A DNA stretch of 40,482 nt from Actinomycetota bacterium (lineage in GTDB: Bacteria; Actinomycetota; Acidimicrobiia; Acidimicrobiales; AC-14). Below are positions 14,305 through 22,475 of this stretch, piece after piece. Both the position numbers and the translations under genes were made by a program. Below the pieces are notes generated by a model, which was given only the letters and a program-made list of their open reading frames with translations, was not told the origin of the DNA and did no database searches. Where the stretch lies: NCBI GenBank assembly GCA_005888325.1, contig VAWU01000035.1, forward strand, positions 1 through 40,482, in the 5' to 3' direction. Every line of letters starts with the position of its first letter. Positions within the stretch are counted from its first letter, which is position 1.

Positions 14305-15936
14305 TCAGGCGAGGTTGGACGTGCGCGGGTAGGCGATCGCGGGGTCGGTGAGCACGTTGACGAGGTAGGGCACACCCGCGGCGAACGCGCGATCGAGGGC
14401 GGGGCCGAGGTCGGCGGGCCGCTCGACGGTCTCACCTGCGCCGCCGAGGCCCTCGACCACACGGTCGTAGCGGCACCCGGACTGGAGGTCGGCGGCGACG
14501 TCGTAGCCGTAGATCGCCTGCATCGGATGCTTCTCGAGACCCCAGATGCCGTTGTTGCCCACGATGGCGACGACCGGAAGGTCGTGGCGGACGAGCGTGT
14601 CGTAGTCCATGCCGTTGAAGCCGATCGCGCCGTCGCCCTGCAGCAGCACGACCTGCCGGTCTGGATGCGCGACACGAGCCGCGATCGCGTAGCCCAGCCC
14701 GGTGCCGAGGCAGCCGTAGGGCCCCGGGTCCATCCAGCAACCGGGCTCGAAGGAGTCGATCAGCTTGCCTGCGTACGACACGAAGTCGCCGCCGTCGCCG
14801 ATCACCACCGCGTCGCGCGCCAGGCGCGCGCGCAGCTCGCCGTAGACGCGTGCCGGGTGGATCGGGTCGGTGTCGGCTTCGAGCTCGGCCCGCTCGGCCT
14901 CACGCCGTGCCGTCTCCTCGTCGCGGAGCTTTGCGATCCAGGCTTCGTGGTCCGCTCGCGCGCCGGTGTGGGAAGCCATCCCGTCGAGGATGGTCGAGAG
15001 GTCGCCGGCGGGTGACACCGCCGCGTCGACGTGGCCGGCGCGGCTGTCGGGGTGGTCGACGACGTGCACGACCTGGGCGGCGCCGAACGAGCCGAACGAC
15101 AGCCGGAAGTCGAGCGGAGTGCCGACGACGACCACCACGTCGGCCTGCTTGAGGAAGCTTCGGGTACGCGCGAACGCCAGCTCGTGATCGGCGGGCAGGC
15201 ACCCGCGCCCCTGGCCGTTGACGAACGTCGGCACCCGTAGCGACTCGACACACCGTCGCAGCGCCTCCCACGCGCCATCGGCCCACACGTCGCCCCCCGC
15301 CACCAGCACCGGGCGCTCGGCGCTCGCGACGAGGGCCGCGGCGCGGGAAACGTCGTCGGCGTCGGGCTCGGGGCCGGCGGGCACCACACCGTCGGGCACG
15401 TCGGACGCGTCGCTCGCGAACACGACGTCGAGCGGGAAGTCGAGGAACACGGGCCCGCGGTGGGGAGTGAGCGCGAGGGTGACCGCCTCGTGCAGCTCCT
15501 TGGCGATCTGACCGGTCGACGTCACGGTGCGCGCCACCTTGGTGATCGAGGCCACCACCGGCACGTGGTCGAACTCCTGCAGCGACCCCGCGCCCCAACG
15601 AGCCTGCGGGGCGCGGCCGCCGAGCACCACCAGCGGCGACCCGTTGAAGTGCGCGGTCGTGACCGCGCTGACACCGTTGGTGACACCCGGCCCTGCGGTG
15701 AGCACCGCCACACCGGGTCGGCGTGTGAGCTTGGCGAAGCCCTCGGCCGCGAACGTCGCCGTCTGCTCGTGGCGGACGTCGACGATGCGGATGCCGGCCT
15801 TCACGCACCCGTCGTAGATGGAGAAGATGTGGCCACCCGACAGCGTGAAGATCTCGCGCACGCCGAAGGCGCCGAGCGTGGCGGCGACGAGCTGGCCGCC
15901 GTGGCCCTCGAGGTGCGTGCCAGGCAACTGCGTCAC
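14305..15936 (-). CDS. Thiamine diphosphate enzyme, acetolactate-synthase-like
   Basis: A 543-residue ThDP enzyme with the three usual domains. The N-terminal Pyr domain (residues 5-170) has LSGGHIFSIYDGC and the ThDP-activating Glu in RHEQTATFAAEGFAK. The central domain (about 190-320) has the NAD/FAD-like fold. The C-terminal PP domain has LGTGLGYAIAARVAHPDRQVVLLQGDGAIGFNGMDYDTLVRHDLPVVAIVGNNGIWG with the metal-binding GDG...NN. It most resembles acetolactate synthase large subunits and related 2-oxoacid or acyloin lyases. No regulatory subunit gene (ilvN) is next to it, so it is unlikely to be the anabolic enzyme. The GTG at 15936 overlaps the hydrolase stop (GTGA), which suggests that the two enzymes act on one pathway. 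The substrate is unknown. Confidence 0.85.
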   Translation of the reverse strand: MTQLPGTHLEGHGGQLVAATLGAFGVREIFTLSGGHIFSIYDGCVKAGIRIVDVRHEQTATFAAEGFAKLTRRPGVAVLTAGPGVTNGVSAVTTAHFNGSPLVVLGGRAPQARWGAGSLQEFDHVPVVASITKVARTVTSTGQIAKELHEAVTLALTPHRGPVFLDFPLDVVFASDASDVPDGVVPAGPEPDADDVSRAAALVASAERPVLVAGGDVWADGAWEALRRCVESLRVPTFVNGQGRGCLPADHELAFARTRSFLKQADVVVVVGTPLDFRLSFGSFGAAQVVHVVDHPDSRAGHVDAAVSPAGDLSTILDGMASHTGARADHEAWIAKLRDEETARREAERAELEADTDPIHPARVYGELRARLARDAVVIGDGGDFVSYAGKLIDSFEPGCWMDPGPYGCLGTGLGYAIAARVAHPDRQVVLLQGDGAIGFNGMDYDTLVRHDLPVVAIVGNNGIWGLEKHPMQAIYGYDVAADLQSGCRYDRVVEGLGGAGETVERPADLGPALDRAFAAGVPYLVNVLTDPAIAYPRTSNLA

Positions 15937-16772
15937 ACCACGTCCTCGAGGAACGAGCTCAGCACCGCCCACCATGCGTCGGTGTTCTCGAACTGCGGCG
16001 AGTGCCCGGCCTCGGGAATGATCGCCAGCCGGGCGCCGGGGATCGTCTTCGCCATGCGCTCCGCATGGGCGACGAACGGTGTGTCCTGCTCGCCGACGAT
16101 CAGCAGCGTCGGCAGGTCGACGTCGGCCAGCCGGTCGAGGCGGTCGGGTTGGCTGAGCAGGGACTCCGACATCGACAGCCACATGGCCGGAGAGGACGCG
16201 AGCAGCTTGGCGTCGCAGAACTCGCTGTAGCCGGGCTTCTCGTGGAGCAGTCGCAGGAAGGCCGGTGTCATGAGCGGGTCCTCGTCGCGCAGGAGCTTCA
16301 GCGCCTCCATCAACGCCGGGATGCCCTGCTCGCGGACGATCGCAGCGGCGAGCTCGCGCGTGTCCGGCTCGACCCAGTCGATCGGGCCGTGGGTCGTGTC
16401 CATCAGCGCGAGCGCGTCCACCCGCTCGGGCCGGGCGAGCAGCAATTGCTGGGCGACCATCCCACCCATCGAGTGGCCCAGCAGGACGAAGCTCTCCCAC
16501 CCGAGCGCATCCGCGAGTGCCAGCAGGTCGGCCGCGATGATCTCGAGCGAGTAGCTCGCCTCGTCGCCGGGATGATCGCTCACCCCGTGGCCGCGCAGGT
16601 CGGGGGCGACTGCATGCCATCCGCGCTCGGCCAAGGGCTCGAGGAAGTCGGTGAAGTCCTCCTTGGCCCCCGTGAAGCCGTGCACCAGCAGGATCGGCCG
16701 ACCGCCGACGCCCGCCTCCGCGATCGTCAACCGCACGTCGCCGAGCCGGACCTCTCTCGCATTCGTCGCCAT
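15933..16772 (-). CDS. Alpha/beta-fold hydrolase
   Basis: A serine hydrolase of about 279 residues. ILLVHGFTGAKEDF supplies the oxyanion-hole HG, GHSMGGMVAQ holds the nucleophile Ser, VGEQDTPFV carries the acid, and EAGHSPQFEN has the catalytic His, so the triad is complete. I took the ATG at 16772; a GTG two codons upstream is also possible. Its stop overlaps the start of the ThDP enzyme gene (GTGA). Hydrolases paired with ThDP enzymes can cleave C-C bonds or esters made by them, as MenH follows MenD in menaquinone synthesis, but nothing here fixes the substrate. Confidence 0.85.
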   Translation of the reverse strand: MATNAREVRLGDVRLTIAEAGVGGRPILLVHGFTGAKEDFTDFLEPLAERGWHAVAPDLRGHGVSDHPGDEASYSLEIIAADLLALADALGWESFVLLGHSMGGMVAQQLLLARPERVDALALMDTTHGPIDWVEPDTRELAAAIVREQGIPALMEALKLLRDEDPLMTPAFLRLLHEKPGYSEFCDAKLLASSPAMWLSMSESLLSQPDRLDRLADVDLPTLLIVGEQDTPFVAHAERMAKTIPGARLAIIPEAGHSPQFENTDAWWAVLSSFLEDVV

Positions 16773-16890
16773 CGGCACAGCGTATGGGGTCGCGCACCGT
16801 TCGGGTCGGGCCTAGGCTGGATGGATCGCCGGACGTCTCGCACGGGGTCGCCGACGGACGACCCTCCTCGCCCTTCGGCTTACGGTCAGC

Positions 16891-17802
16891 GTGGCCATGC
16901 TGGCGTACCTCCTGACGCGTCTCGACATCTCCTCGCTGCTGCCCCGTCATCAGGCGTCGACGCTCACGTGGGTGATCGCGGGCCTCCTCGTCACCGGCGC
17001 CTCGGTCGTCCTCTCGACGCTGCGCTGGCAACGGGTGCTCGCCGCGCTCGAGATCCCCGCCCGGCTGCCGACGCTGCTCGGGCACTACCTCGCGGGTCTC
17101 TTCGTCGGGAACTTCCTGCCCTCGACGATCGGAGGCGACGTGCTGCGTGTCACACGCCTGTCCGTGGAGAACGGTGAGCCGCCCCCGACGTTCGCGTCGG
17201 TCGTGCTCGAGCGCCTGAGCGGTTGGATCGTCCTGCCCGTGATGACGCTGGTCGCGATGGCCCTGCAGCCCGCGCTGCTGCACAAGGGCAGCGCGACCCG
17301 GGTGGCCGTCGCTCTCGCGGCGGGCACGCTGGTGCTGCTCGCCGGCATCGTGCTCGTTGCCGCCCATCCGCGGCTCCTCGGGCGCCACGCCGACAACCCG
17401 GGCTGGCTGCGCTTCGTCGGCGCGGTTCACCTGGGCGTCGACCGCTTCCGCCACCATCCCGCAGCCGCGGCCGGCGTGCTGGCCGCCGGCTTCGTGTACC
17501 AGTTCACCGTCGTCCTCGCCGCCTGGACGGCAGCCGAGGCGCTCGGCATCGACATCGGACTCACCGTCCTGCTCGCGTTCTTCCCGGTCGTGGCCATCGC
17601 CCAGGTGCTGCCCGTCACGTTCAGTGGGCTCGGGGTGCGCGAAGGTGCACTGGTGCTCTTCCTGCACCCGTTCGACGTCACCCAGGCCCAGGCCATCGCC
17701 CTCGGACTGCTCTTCTATGCCATGAACCTGGCCGTGAGCCTGCTCGGCGCCCCCGCGTTCGCGGTCGGTGCGCGGGCCAGGTCGGTTCCGGCTCCCTCGT
17801 GA
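16891..17802 (+). CDS. Lysylphosphatidylglycerol-synthase-type membrane protein (UPF0104/DUF2029-like)
   Basis: A 303-residue polytopic membrane protein of the LPG_synthase_TM (UPF0104) family. Family motifs are LRWQRVLAAL, then GHYLAGLFVGNFLPSTIGGDVLRVTRL and FASVVLERLSGWIVLPVMTLVA. A C-terminal PVTFSGLGVREGALVLFL segment follows, with about eight helices overall. Proteins of this type without the aminoacyl-transferase domain are thought to flip or transfer lipids; in MprF the homologous part flips aminoacylated phospholipid. The frame upstream of the GTG start continues as plausible N-terminal helix (TTLLALRLTVS) without a start codon, so the N-terminus is uncertain. The stop overlaps the next gene (GTGA). 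Confidence 0.82.
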   Translation: MAMLAYLLTRLDISSLLPRHQASTLTWVIAGLLVTGASVVLSTLRWQRVLAALEIPARLPTLLGHYLAGLFVGNFLPSTIGGDVLRVTRLSVENGEPPPTFASVVLERLSGWIVLPVMTLVAMALQPALLHKGSATRVAVALAAGTLVLLAGIVLVAAHPRLLGRHADNPGWLRFVGAVHLGVDRFRHHPAAAAGVLAAGFVYQFTVVLAAWTAAEALGIDIGLTVLLAFFPVVAIAQVLPVTFSGLGVREGALVLFLHPFDVTQAQAIALGLLFYAMNLAVSLLGAPAFAVGARARSVPAPS

Positions 17803-18641
17803 GCTGGCCCGCAGCTTCCCGCTCTGCCCCTTCGGGCTCGACATCCGCGAGCGCGACGCTCGAGGGCGAGCCGCGCGGCGATCCGACCGCCATGCGACGA
17901 GCGCTCGGCCTGCGCTGGTGGCGCGAGGTCCTCTACATCATCGCGTTCTACATCGTCTACTCGGTCGTGCGGAACCTGCAGGGATCAGCGTCGGTTTCAA
18001 AGGCCCACGCGCTCAGCCACGCCCGCTCGGTCATCGATGTCGAGCGCTGGCTGCACATCTTCAACGAGCGTTCGGTGCAGAAGGCGTTCCTCGACTACCA
18101 CGGCTTCATCGAGTTCTGGAACCTCTTCTACGGCACCTTCCACTTCTTCGTCACCATCGGCGCGCTGCTCTGGCTCTTCCGCCGGTTCCCTGAGCGCTAC
18201 CAGAGGTGGCGCAACGCACTGGCATGCACGACCGCGGTGGCGCTGGTCGGCTTCGCGCTCTATCCGCTCCTGCCTCCTCGCCTGCTGCCCGGGTCGTTCC
18301 GCTTCGTCGACACGCTCCACGTCTACGGCAGCCTCTGGTCGTTCGATTCAGGCGCGATGCACAAGATCTCCAACCAGTACGCAGCGATGCCGAGCCTGCA
18401 CTTCGGCTGGTCCGCATGGTGCGCCCTCGTCTTCATCTCCACGGTGCCCCGCACCTGGATGAAGGTGCTCATCGCGTTCTATCCGCTCGCCACCACGTTC
18501 TCGATCGTCGTCACCGCCAACCACTACTGGCTCGACGCGGTGGGCGGCGCCGTCGCGCTCTCCATCGGCTACGGCATGGGCGTCGTCATCACCAACGCGC
18601 AGGCCCGCCGTCGGCCCGTGCTTCGGCCCGTCGACACCTGA
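17799..18641 (+). CDS. PAP2-family membrane phosphatase/phosphotransferase (Aur1/IPC-synthase-like)
   Basis: The protein has 280 residues from the GTG at 17799, which overlaps the stop of the preceding gene; an ATG at 17892 would give 249. It is a polytopic membrane protein of the PAP2_3 branch. The catalytic motifs are NQYAAMPSLHFGWSAW (second PAP2 motif, PSLH) and VVTANHYWLDAVGG (third motif, His and Asp). This branch includes inositol-phosphoceramide-synthase-like enzymes and lipid phosphatases. Coupling to an LPG-synthase-type protein suggests that the pair modifies or recycles a membrane lipid. The lipid is unknown. Confidence 0.85.
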   Translation: MSWPAASRSAPSGSTSASATLEGEPRGDPTAMRRALGLRWWREVLYIIAFYIVYSVVRNLQGSASVSKAHALSHARSVIDVERWLHIFNERSVQKAFLDYHGFIEFWNLFYGTFHFFVTIGALLWLFRRFPERYQRWRNALACTTAVALVGFALYPLLPPRLLPGSFRFVDTLHVYGSLWSFDSGAMHKISNQYAAMPSLHFGWSAWCALVFISTVPRTWMKVLIAFYPLATTFSIVVTANHYWLDAVGGAVALSIGYGMGVVITNAQARRRPVLRPVDT

Positions 18642-18660
18642 CCGCGCGGCGACGCGAGCG

Positions 18661-19425
18661 TCAGAACAACGAGTAGCCGCCGTCGATGACGAGCGTGTCG
18701 CCCGTGTGGTACGCGGACGCGGGACTGGCGAGATAGACGGCGACGGCGCCGAAGTCGTCGGGGCAACCCCATCGGCGCATTGGCACGCGCGGCAGCACGC
18801 GCTCGATGAAACGGTCCCAGTGCAGCACGGGCGCGGCGAGCGCCGTGTCGACCCAGCCGGGCAGCACCGCGTTGGCGCGGATGCCGTGGCGGGCGAGCTC
18901 GACCGAGAGTGACTTCACGAGCGTGACCACCGCGCCCTTGCTCGCCGCGTAGTGCTCGCCGCGGGGCTGCCCGACGATCGACGAGAGTGACCCGGTCGCC
19001 ACGAGGCTCCCCCCGCCACCGCGCTCGATCATGTGCCGCGCCGCGGCACGGAACGTGAGGAACGCGCCGTCGAGGTTCACGCGCAGCACGGCACGCCAAT
19101 CGTCTAGGGTCATGTCGACGAAGGGACTGGCGCGGTTCGTTCCCGCGTTGGCGAAGCAGGAGTCGACGCGGCCGAGCGCTTCCACCGTGCGCGCGAACGC
19201 ATCGTCGACCTGGGCCTCGTCGCCCACGTCGCACCGCAGGCCGACGACCGGCCGGCCGTGACTGCGCAGTTGCTCCGTGGCGGCGAGGTTCTTCTCCTCG
19301 TTGGTGCCCCAGATGGCGATCGACGCGCCCGCCGCCGCCAGGCCCTCGGCGTAGCCGAGGCCGATGCCGCTGTTGCCGCCGGTTATCAGCGCCACGTGGT
19401 CGGTGAGGTCGAACGCGCCGGTCAC
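18661..19425 (-). CDS. Short-chain dehydrogenase/reductase
   Basis: A 254-residue classical SDR. The N-terminal NAD(P)-binding GGNSGIGLGYAEGLA, the CDVGD motif after it, FANAGTN, the catalytic Ser in ATGSLSSIVGQPRG, Tyr and Lys in HYAASKGA, and the C-terminal PGWVDT and TLVIDGGYS are all present. Gly rather than Arg after the first motif leaves the cofactor choice open. I take the GTG at 19425, because it overlaps the cyclase stop (GTGA), although the frame is open six codons further. The substrate is unknown. Confidence 0.88.
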   Translation of the reverse strand: MTGAFDLTDHVALITGGNSGIGLGYAEGLAAAGASIAIWGTNEEKNLAATEQLRSHGRPVVGLRCDVGDEAQVDDAFARTVEALGRVDSCFANAGTNRASPFVDMTLDDWRAVLRVNLDGAFLTFRAAARHMIERGGGGSLVATGSLSSIVGQPRGEHYAASKGAVVTLVKSLSVELARHGIRANAVLPGWVDTALAAPVLHWDRFIERVLPRVPMRRWGCPDDFGAVAVYLASPASAYHTGDTLVIDGGYSLF

Positions 19426-20255
19426 CGTGCGTCGGCCGCCCACATGACGGGGCTGATGCGCACGGGCTCGCCCACGCCCTTGTAGCTCTTCCGGCGGTAG
19501 CGCCCGAAGCGCAGAGACGTGAGCTCGGCCACCGCGACGCGCACCTCGGCGGTCACGAGCACCTCGCCGCCGCGCGCGGACTCGGTGACGCGGGCCGCGA
19601 CGTTGACGACATGGCCGATGACGTCGTCGCGGGTCACGACCAGCTCACCCATGTGCACCCCCGCGCGCAGGCGGAGCGGCTTGGGGTTCGAACCCACGAG
19701 CTCGAGGCACGCGAGCACCGCGGCTTCGGGCTCCGGGAACGTGAGGAGCAGGCCGTCGCCCAGGCGTTTGGCGACCCTCCCGCCCCGACCGCGCACCAGT
19801 GGTCCGACCGCCCGATGGTGATCGGCGAGGAGACGGCTGGCCGCCTCGTCGCCCTCGCGCGAGGTGAACGCGGTGAAGTTCTCGAGGTCGGTGAACGCGA
19901 CCGCGAGTCGCTCGCTGGAACCTTCACCGGCATCGTCCTCCGCCCCGGACGAGAGAACCTGGATCGCGGTGAGGCCCAGTGACGCGAGCAGCGACGGGCG
20001 CTTCTCGACCGATCCCTGGAGGTAGCGCTCGACCACCTCGACGGGGGTCGCGGTCGAGAGGGGGCCGTCACCGGGGCGCTCGAGCCACTCCCGCCGGATC
20101 AGGCCCACCTCGACCGCATGGGCGAGACGGTCGGGGTCGCGCTGGAGCAGGTCGGCGACCCGCTGGGCCAGGTTGCGCCGCCACCCGGCCACGGTGCGCT
20201 GACCCACGACCCGCGGGCCCTCGGGTCGGGGCGGTTCGACCGGGAGGCGCGCCAC
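19422..20255 (-). CDS. Class III adenylate/guanylate cyclase
   Basis: A 277-residue protein with a helical N-terminal region of about 110 residues and a C-terminal class III cyclase domain. The first metal-binding Asp is in AFTDLENFTAF and the second in KRLGDGLLLTF. The Lys before LGDG and the Asp in DDVIGHVVN are the adenine-type specificity positions. The transition-state Asn and Arg are in VNVAARVTESA, so the domain should be active and make cAMP. No transmembrane helix is visible, so it is probably soluble; the N-terminal part resembles the small pH-sensing or autoinhibitory helical domains of mycobacterial cyclases. The start is GTG. The stop overlaps the SDR gene start. Confidence 0.88.
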   Translation of the reverse strand: MARLPVEPPRPEGPRVVGQRTVAGWRRNLAQRVADLLQRDPDRLAHAVEVGLIRREWLERPGDGPLSTATPVEVVERYLQGSVEKRPSLLASLGLTAIQVLSSGAEDDAGEGSSERLAVAFTDLENFTAFTSREGDEAASRLLADHHRAVGPLVRGRGGRVAKRLGDGLLLTFPEPEAAVLACLELVGSNPKPLRLRAGVHMGELVVTRDDVIGHVVNVAARVTESARGGEVLVTAEVRVAVAELTSLRFGRYRRKSYKGVGEPVRISPVMWAADAR

Positions 20256-20264
20256 GTCGTCAAC

Positions 20265-20515
20265 CTACCGGCCCGTCACCCCTCGAGCGCTTTCGAAGGT
20301 GCGCAGCGCGCACACGGGCACCACGACGAAGAGAACCACCTCGTCGACTGCCACCGAGTACAGGAAGTCCCATCCCGTGACGTACCGTGGGTTGTACTGC
20401 CAGATGTCCCGGGCCACCGCGATGGCATCCCACACGAAGAACAGGGCGACGGTCGGCAACAGAACGTGACGACGAGGCAGGCAGCCATCAGCAGTAGATA
20501 CTGGAAGCGAGACAT
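20265..20515 (-). pseudogene. Broken lycopene-cyclase-domain protein (CrtYc/d-like)
   Basis: Two frames together encode a carotenoid lycopene-cyclase-domain membrane protein. The ATG at 20515 starts MSRFQYLLLMAACLVVTF, the usual first helix, but this frame then degenerates. From about 20462 another frame reads LPTVALFFVWDAIAVARD, then IWQYNPRYVTGWDF and VAVDEVVLFVVVPVCALRTFE, the family's second and third helices with the NPRYVTG and DE motifs. Some 20-25 residues normally found between the first helix and the VWD motif (the LPLE to RRPRR part) are missing, so an out-of-frame deletion is likely. An assembly error is possible. The gene lies next to dxs, which supplies isoprenoid precursors. 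Confidence 0.7.
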
Positions 20516-20525
20516 GAGCCGGGCG

Positions 20526-20556
20526 TTGAACCTATCGGTCAGGGTCGGGCTACCGT
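20526..20556 (+). promoter_or_regulatory. Possible dxs promoter
   Basis: TTGAAC at 20526-20531 and TACCGT at 20551-20556 resemble sigma70-type -35 and -10 boxes, with a 19-nt spacer that is longer than ideal. They lie 27 nt before the dxs ATG in the 67-nt divergent region. Confidence 0.3.
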
Positions 20557-20582
20557 TTCGTAAGAGGGGGGACGCCGACGAG

Positions 20583-22475
20583 ATGCTGCTAGAGACGATC
20601 CACAGGCCCGCCGACCTCCGAGGTCTCGACCACGACGAGCTGAGCACGCTCGCCACCGAGATCCGCAGCTTCATCGTGCAGGCGACATCCGTCACCGGTG
20701 GTCACCTCGGCTCCAACCTCGGCGTGGTCGAGCTCACGCTCGCGCTCCACCGGGTCTTCGACTCGCCCCGCGACATCCTGCTCTGGGACACGGGCCATCA
20801 GGCGTACGTGCACAAGATCCTCACCGGACGACGCGACCGGTTCGACACCCTGCGCCAGGCCGGCGGGCTCTCGGGCTACCCGTCGCGCGAAGAATCCGAG
20901 CACGATTGGGTCGAGAACAGTCACGCGTCAACCATCCTCAGCTACGCGCACGGTGTTGCCACCGCGCTGCACCTGAGCGGGGCCGAAGCCGAGCGGCGGG
21001 TCGTCGCGGTCATCGGCGACGGATCGATGACCGGCGGCATGGCCTACGAAGGCATCAACAACCTGGGACACAGCGGACGCCGCGTGGTGATCGTGCTGAA
21101 CGACAACGGCCGCTCGTACGCGCCGACGATCTCGCGCCTGAGCCACGGCCTCACCAACCTTCGCCTCAAGCCGTCGTACGTGCGCAACCGCGATCGCATC
21201 GAACACGTCCTCGGCGAGGTGCCCGTCATCGGTGAGCACCTGCAATTGGGCGTGCAGGGCCTGCGCGCCGCGTTCCGTGAGTTCCTCGAGCCGCAGAACT
21301 TCTTCGAGGCGCTCGGCGTGCGCTACGTCGGCCCCGTCGACGGGCACGACGTGGATGAGATGGAGCACGTCCTGCGCTCGGTGAAGGACCACAACGGTCC
21401 GATCATCGTGCACGTCATCACCCAGAAGGGAAAGGGCTACGCGTTCGCGGAGGACGACGAGGACAAGTGCCTGCACGACGCGCCCATCTTCGACCCCGTC
21501 ACCGGCCCACCGCCCTGGGCCCCGACGGGCTACACCGAAGCGTTCTCCGAGGCGATCATCGCCGCAGCCGAGCGCGACAAACGCGTGGTCGCCATCACCG
21601 CGGCCATGCCGAGCCCGACCGGGCTCATCCCCTTCCAGGCGCGCTTCCCCGACCGGTTCTTCGACGTGGGCATCGCCGAGCAGCACGCGGTCACCGCGGC
21701 CGCGGGAATGGCCATGGGTGGCCTGCGCCCGGTGGTGGCCATCTACTCGACATTCCTCACCCGTGCGTTCGACCAGGCCAACCTCGACGTCGGCCTCCAT
21801 CACCAACCCGTCGTGTTCTGCCTCGACCGGGCGGGCATCACCGGAGACAACGGGCCCTCCCACCACGGCGTGCTCGACATGGCGTTGCTCCTCCGGGTGC
21901 CGGGCATGACGATCTTCGCCCCGTCGTCGGCCCAGGAGCTCCAGGTGATGTTGGGTGAGGCGCTGGCGATCACGAGCGGCCCGTCCGCCATTCGTTTCCC
22001 GAACGGCGCAGCGCGGCGCGTCCCGCTCGAGCAGGTCGGCTCCGGGCTGACCGCTCGCCGCGTCCGTCAGGGCGACGACGTTTGCATCCTCGCGGTCGGG
22101 AAGTTGCTCGAGGCGGCCGAGGACGCCGCGCTCCTGCTCGACGAGCAGGGGGTGAGCGCGACGGTCTGGGACGTGCGCGTCGTCAAGCCGCTCGACCCCG
22201 ACATGATCTGCGACGCGGCCCGTCACCCGCTCGTCGTGACCGCGGAGGACGGCGTGCGCGACGGCGGAGCCGGGGCGGCCATGGCCGACGCAATCGCCGA
22301 CCTCGACGAGAGCCGCCAATCGCCTCCGGTGCTCGTGCTGGGCACGCCCGACCGCTACATCCCGCAGGCCAAGCCGGCCCAGATCCTCGCCGAGTTGGGC
22401 CTCGACGGCGCTGGCATCGCCGCGTCGGTAATCAAGACGCTGCACGCGGCGCACTCCCCCCTGTCTCCCCGGTGA
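20583..22475 (+). CDS. dxs: 1-deoxy-D-xylulose-5-phosphate synthase
   Basis: The enzyme condenses pyruvate and glyceraldehyde-3-phosphate using ThDP, the first step of the MEP isoprenoid pathway. It has 630 residues, full length. Recognisable parts include TSVTGGHLGSNLGVVELTLALHRVF, DTGHQAYVHKILTGRRD, GDGSMTGGMAYEGINNLG with the ThDP GDG motif, the central transketolase domain with DVGIAEQHAVTAAAGMAM, and DRAGITGDNGPSHHG. The ATG at 20583 follows GGGGGGACG upstream; an earlier open frame is not needed. The stop overlaps the PhyH gene start (GTGA). It also neighbours the broken lycopene-cyclase gene. Confidence 0.95.
   Translation: MLLETIHRPADLRGLDHDELSTLATEIRSFIVQATSVTGGHLGSNLGVVELTLALHRVFDSPRDILLWDTGHQAYVHKILTGRRDRFDTLRQAGGLSGYPSREESEHDWVENSHASTILSYAHGVATALHLSGAEAERRVVAVIGDGSMTGGMAYEGINNLGHSGRRVVIVLNDNGRSYAPTISRLSHGLTNLRLKPSYVRNRDRIEHVLGEVPVIGEHLQLGVQGLRAAFREFLEPQNFFEALGVRYVGPVDGHDVDEMEHVLRSVKDHNGPIIVHVITQKGKGYAFAEDDEDKCLHDAPIFDPVTGPPPWAPTGYTEAFSEAIIAAAERDKRVVAITAAMPSPTGLIPFQARFPDRFFDVGIAEQHAVTAAAGMAMGGLRPVVAIYSTFLTRAFDQANLDVGLHHQPVVFCLDRAGITGDNGPSHHGVLDMALLLRVPGMTIFAPSSAQELQVMLGEALAITSGPSAIRFPNGAARRVPLEQVGSGLTARRVRQGDDVCILAVGKLLEAAEDAALLLDEQGVSATVWDVRVVKPLDPDMICDAARHPLVVTAEDGVRDGGAGAAMADAIADLDESRQSPPVLVLGTPDRYIPQAKPAQILAELGLDGAGIAASVIKTLHAAHSPLSPR

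Noticed and set aside
15937-17844. Upstream extension of the ThDP enzyme frame
   Set aside because: It runs antisense to the hydrolase and LPG-type genes; the GTG at 15936 gives the normal N-terminus and overlaps the hydrolase stop.
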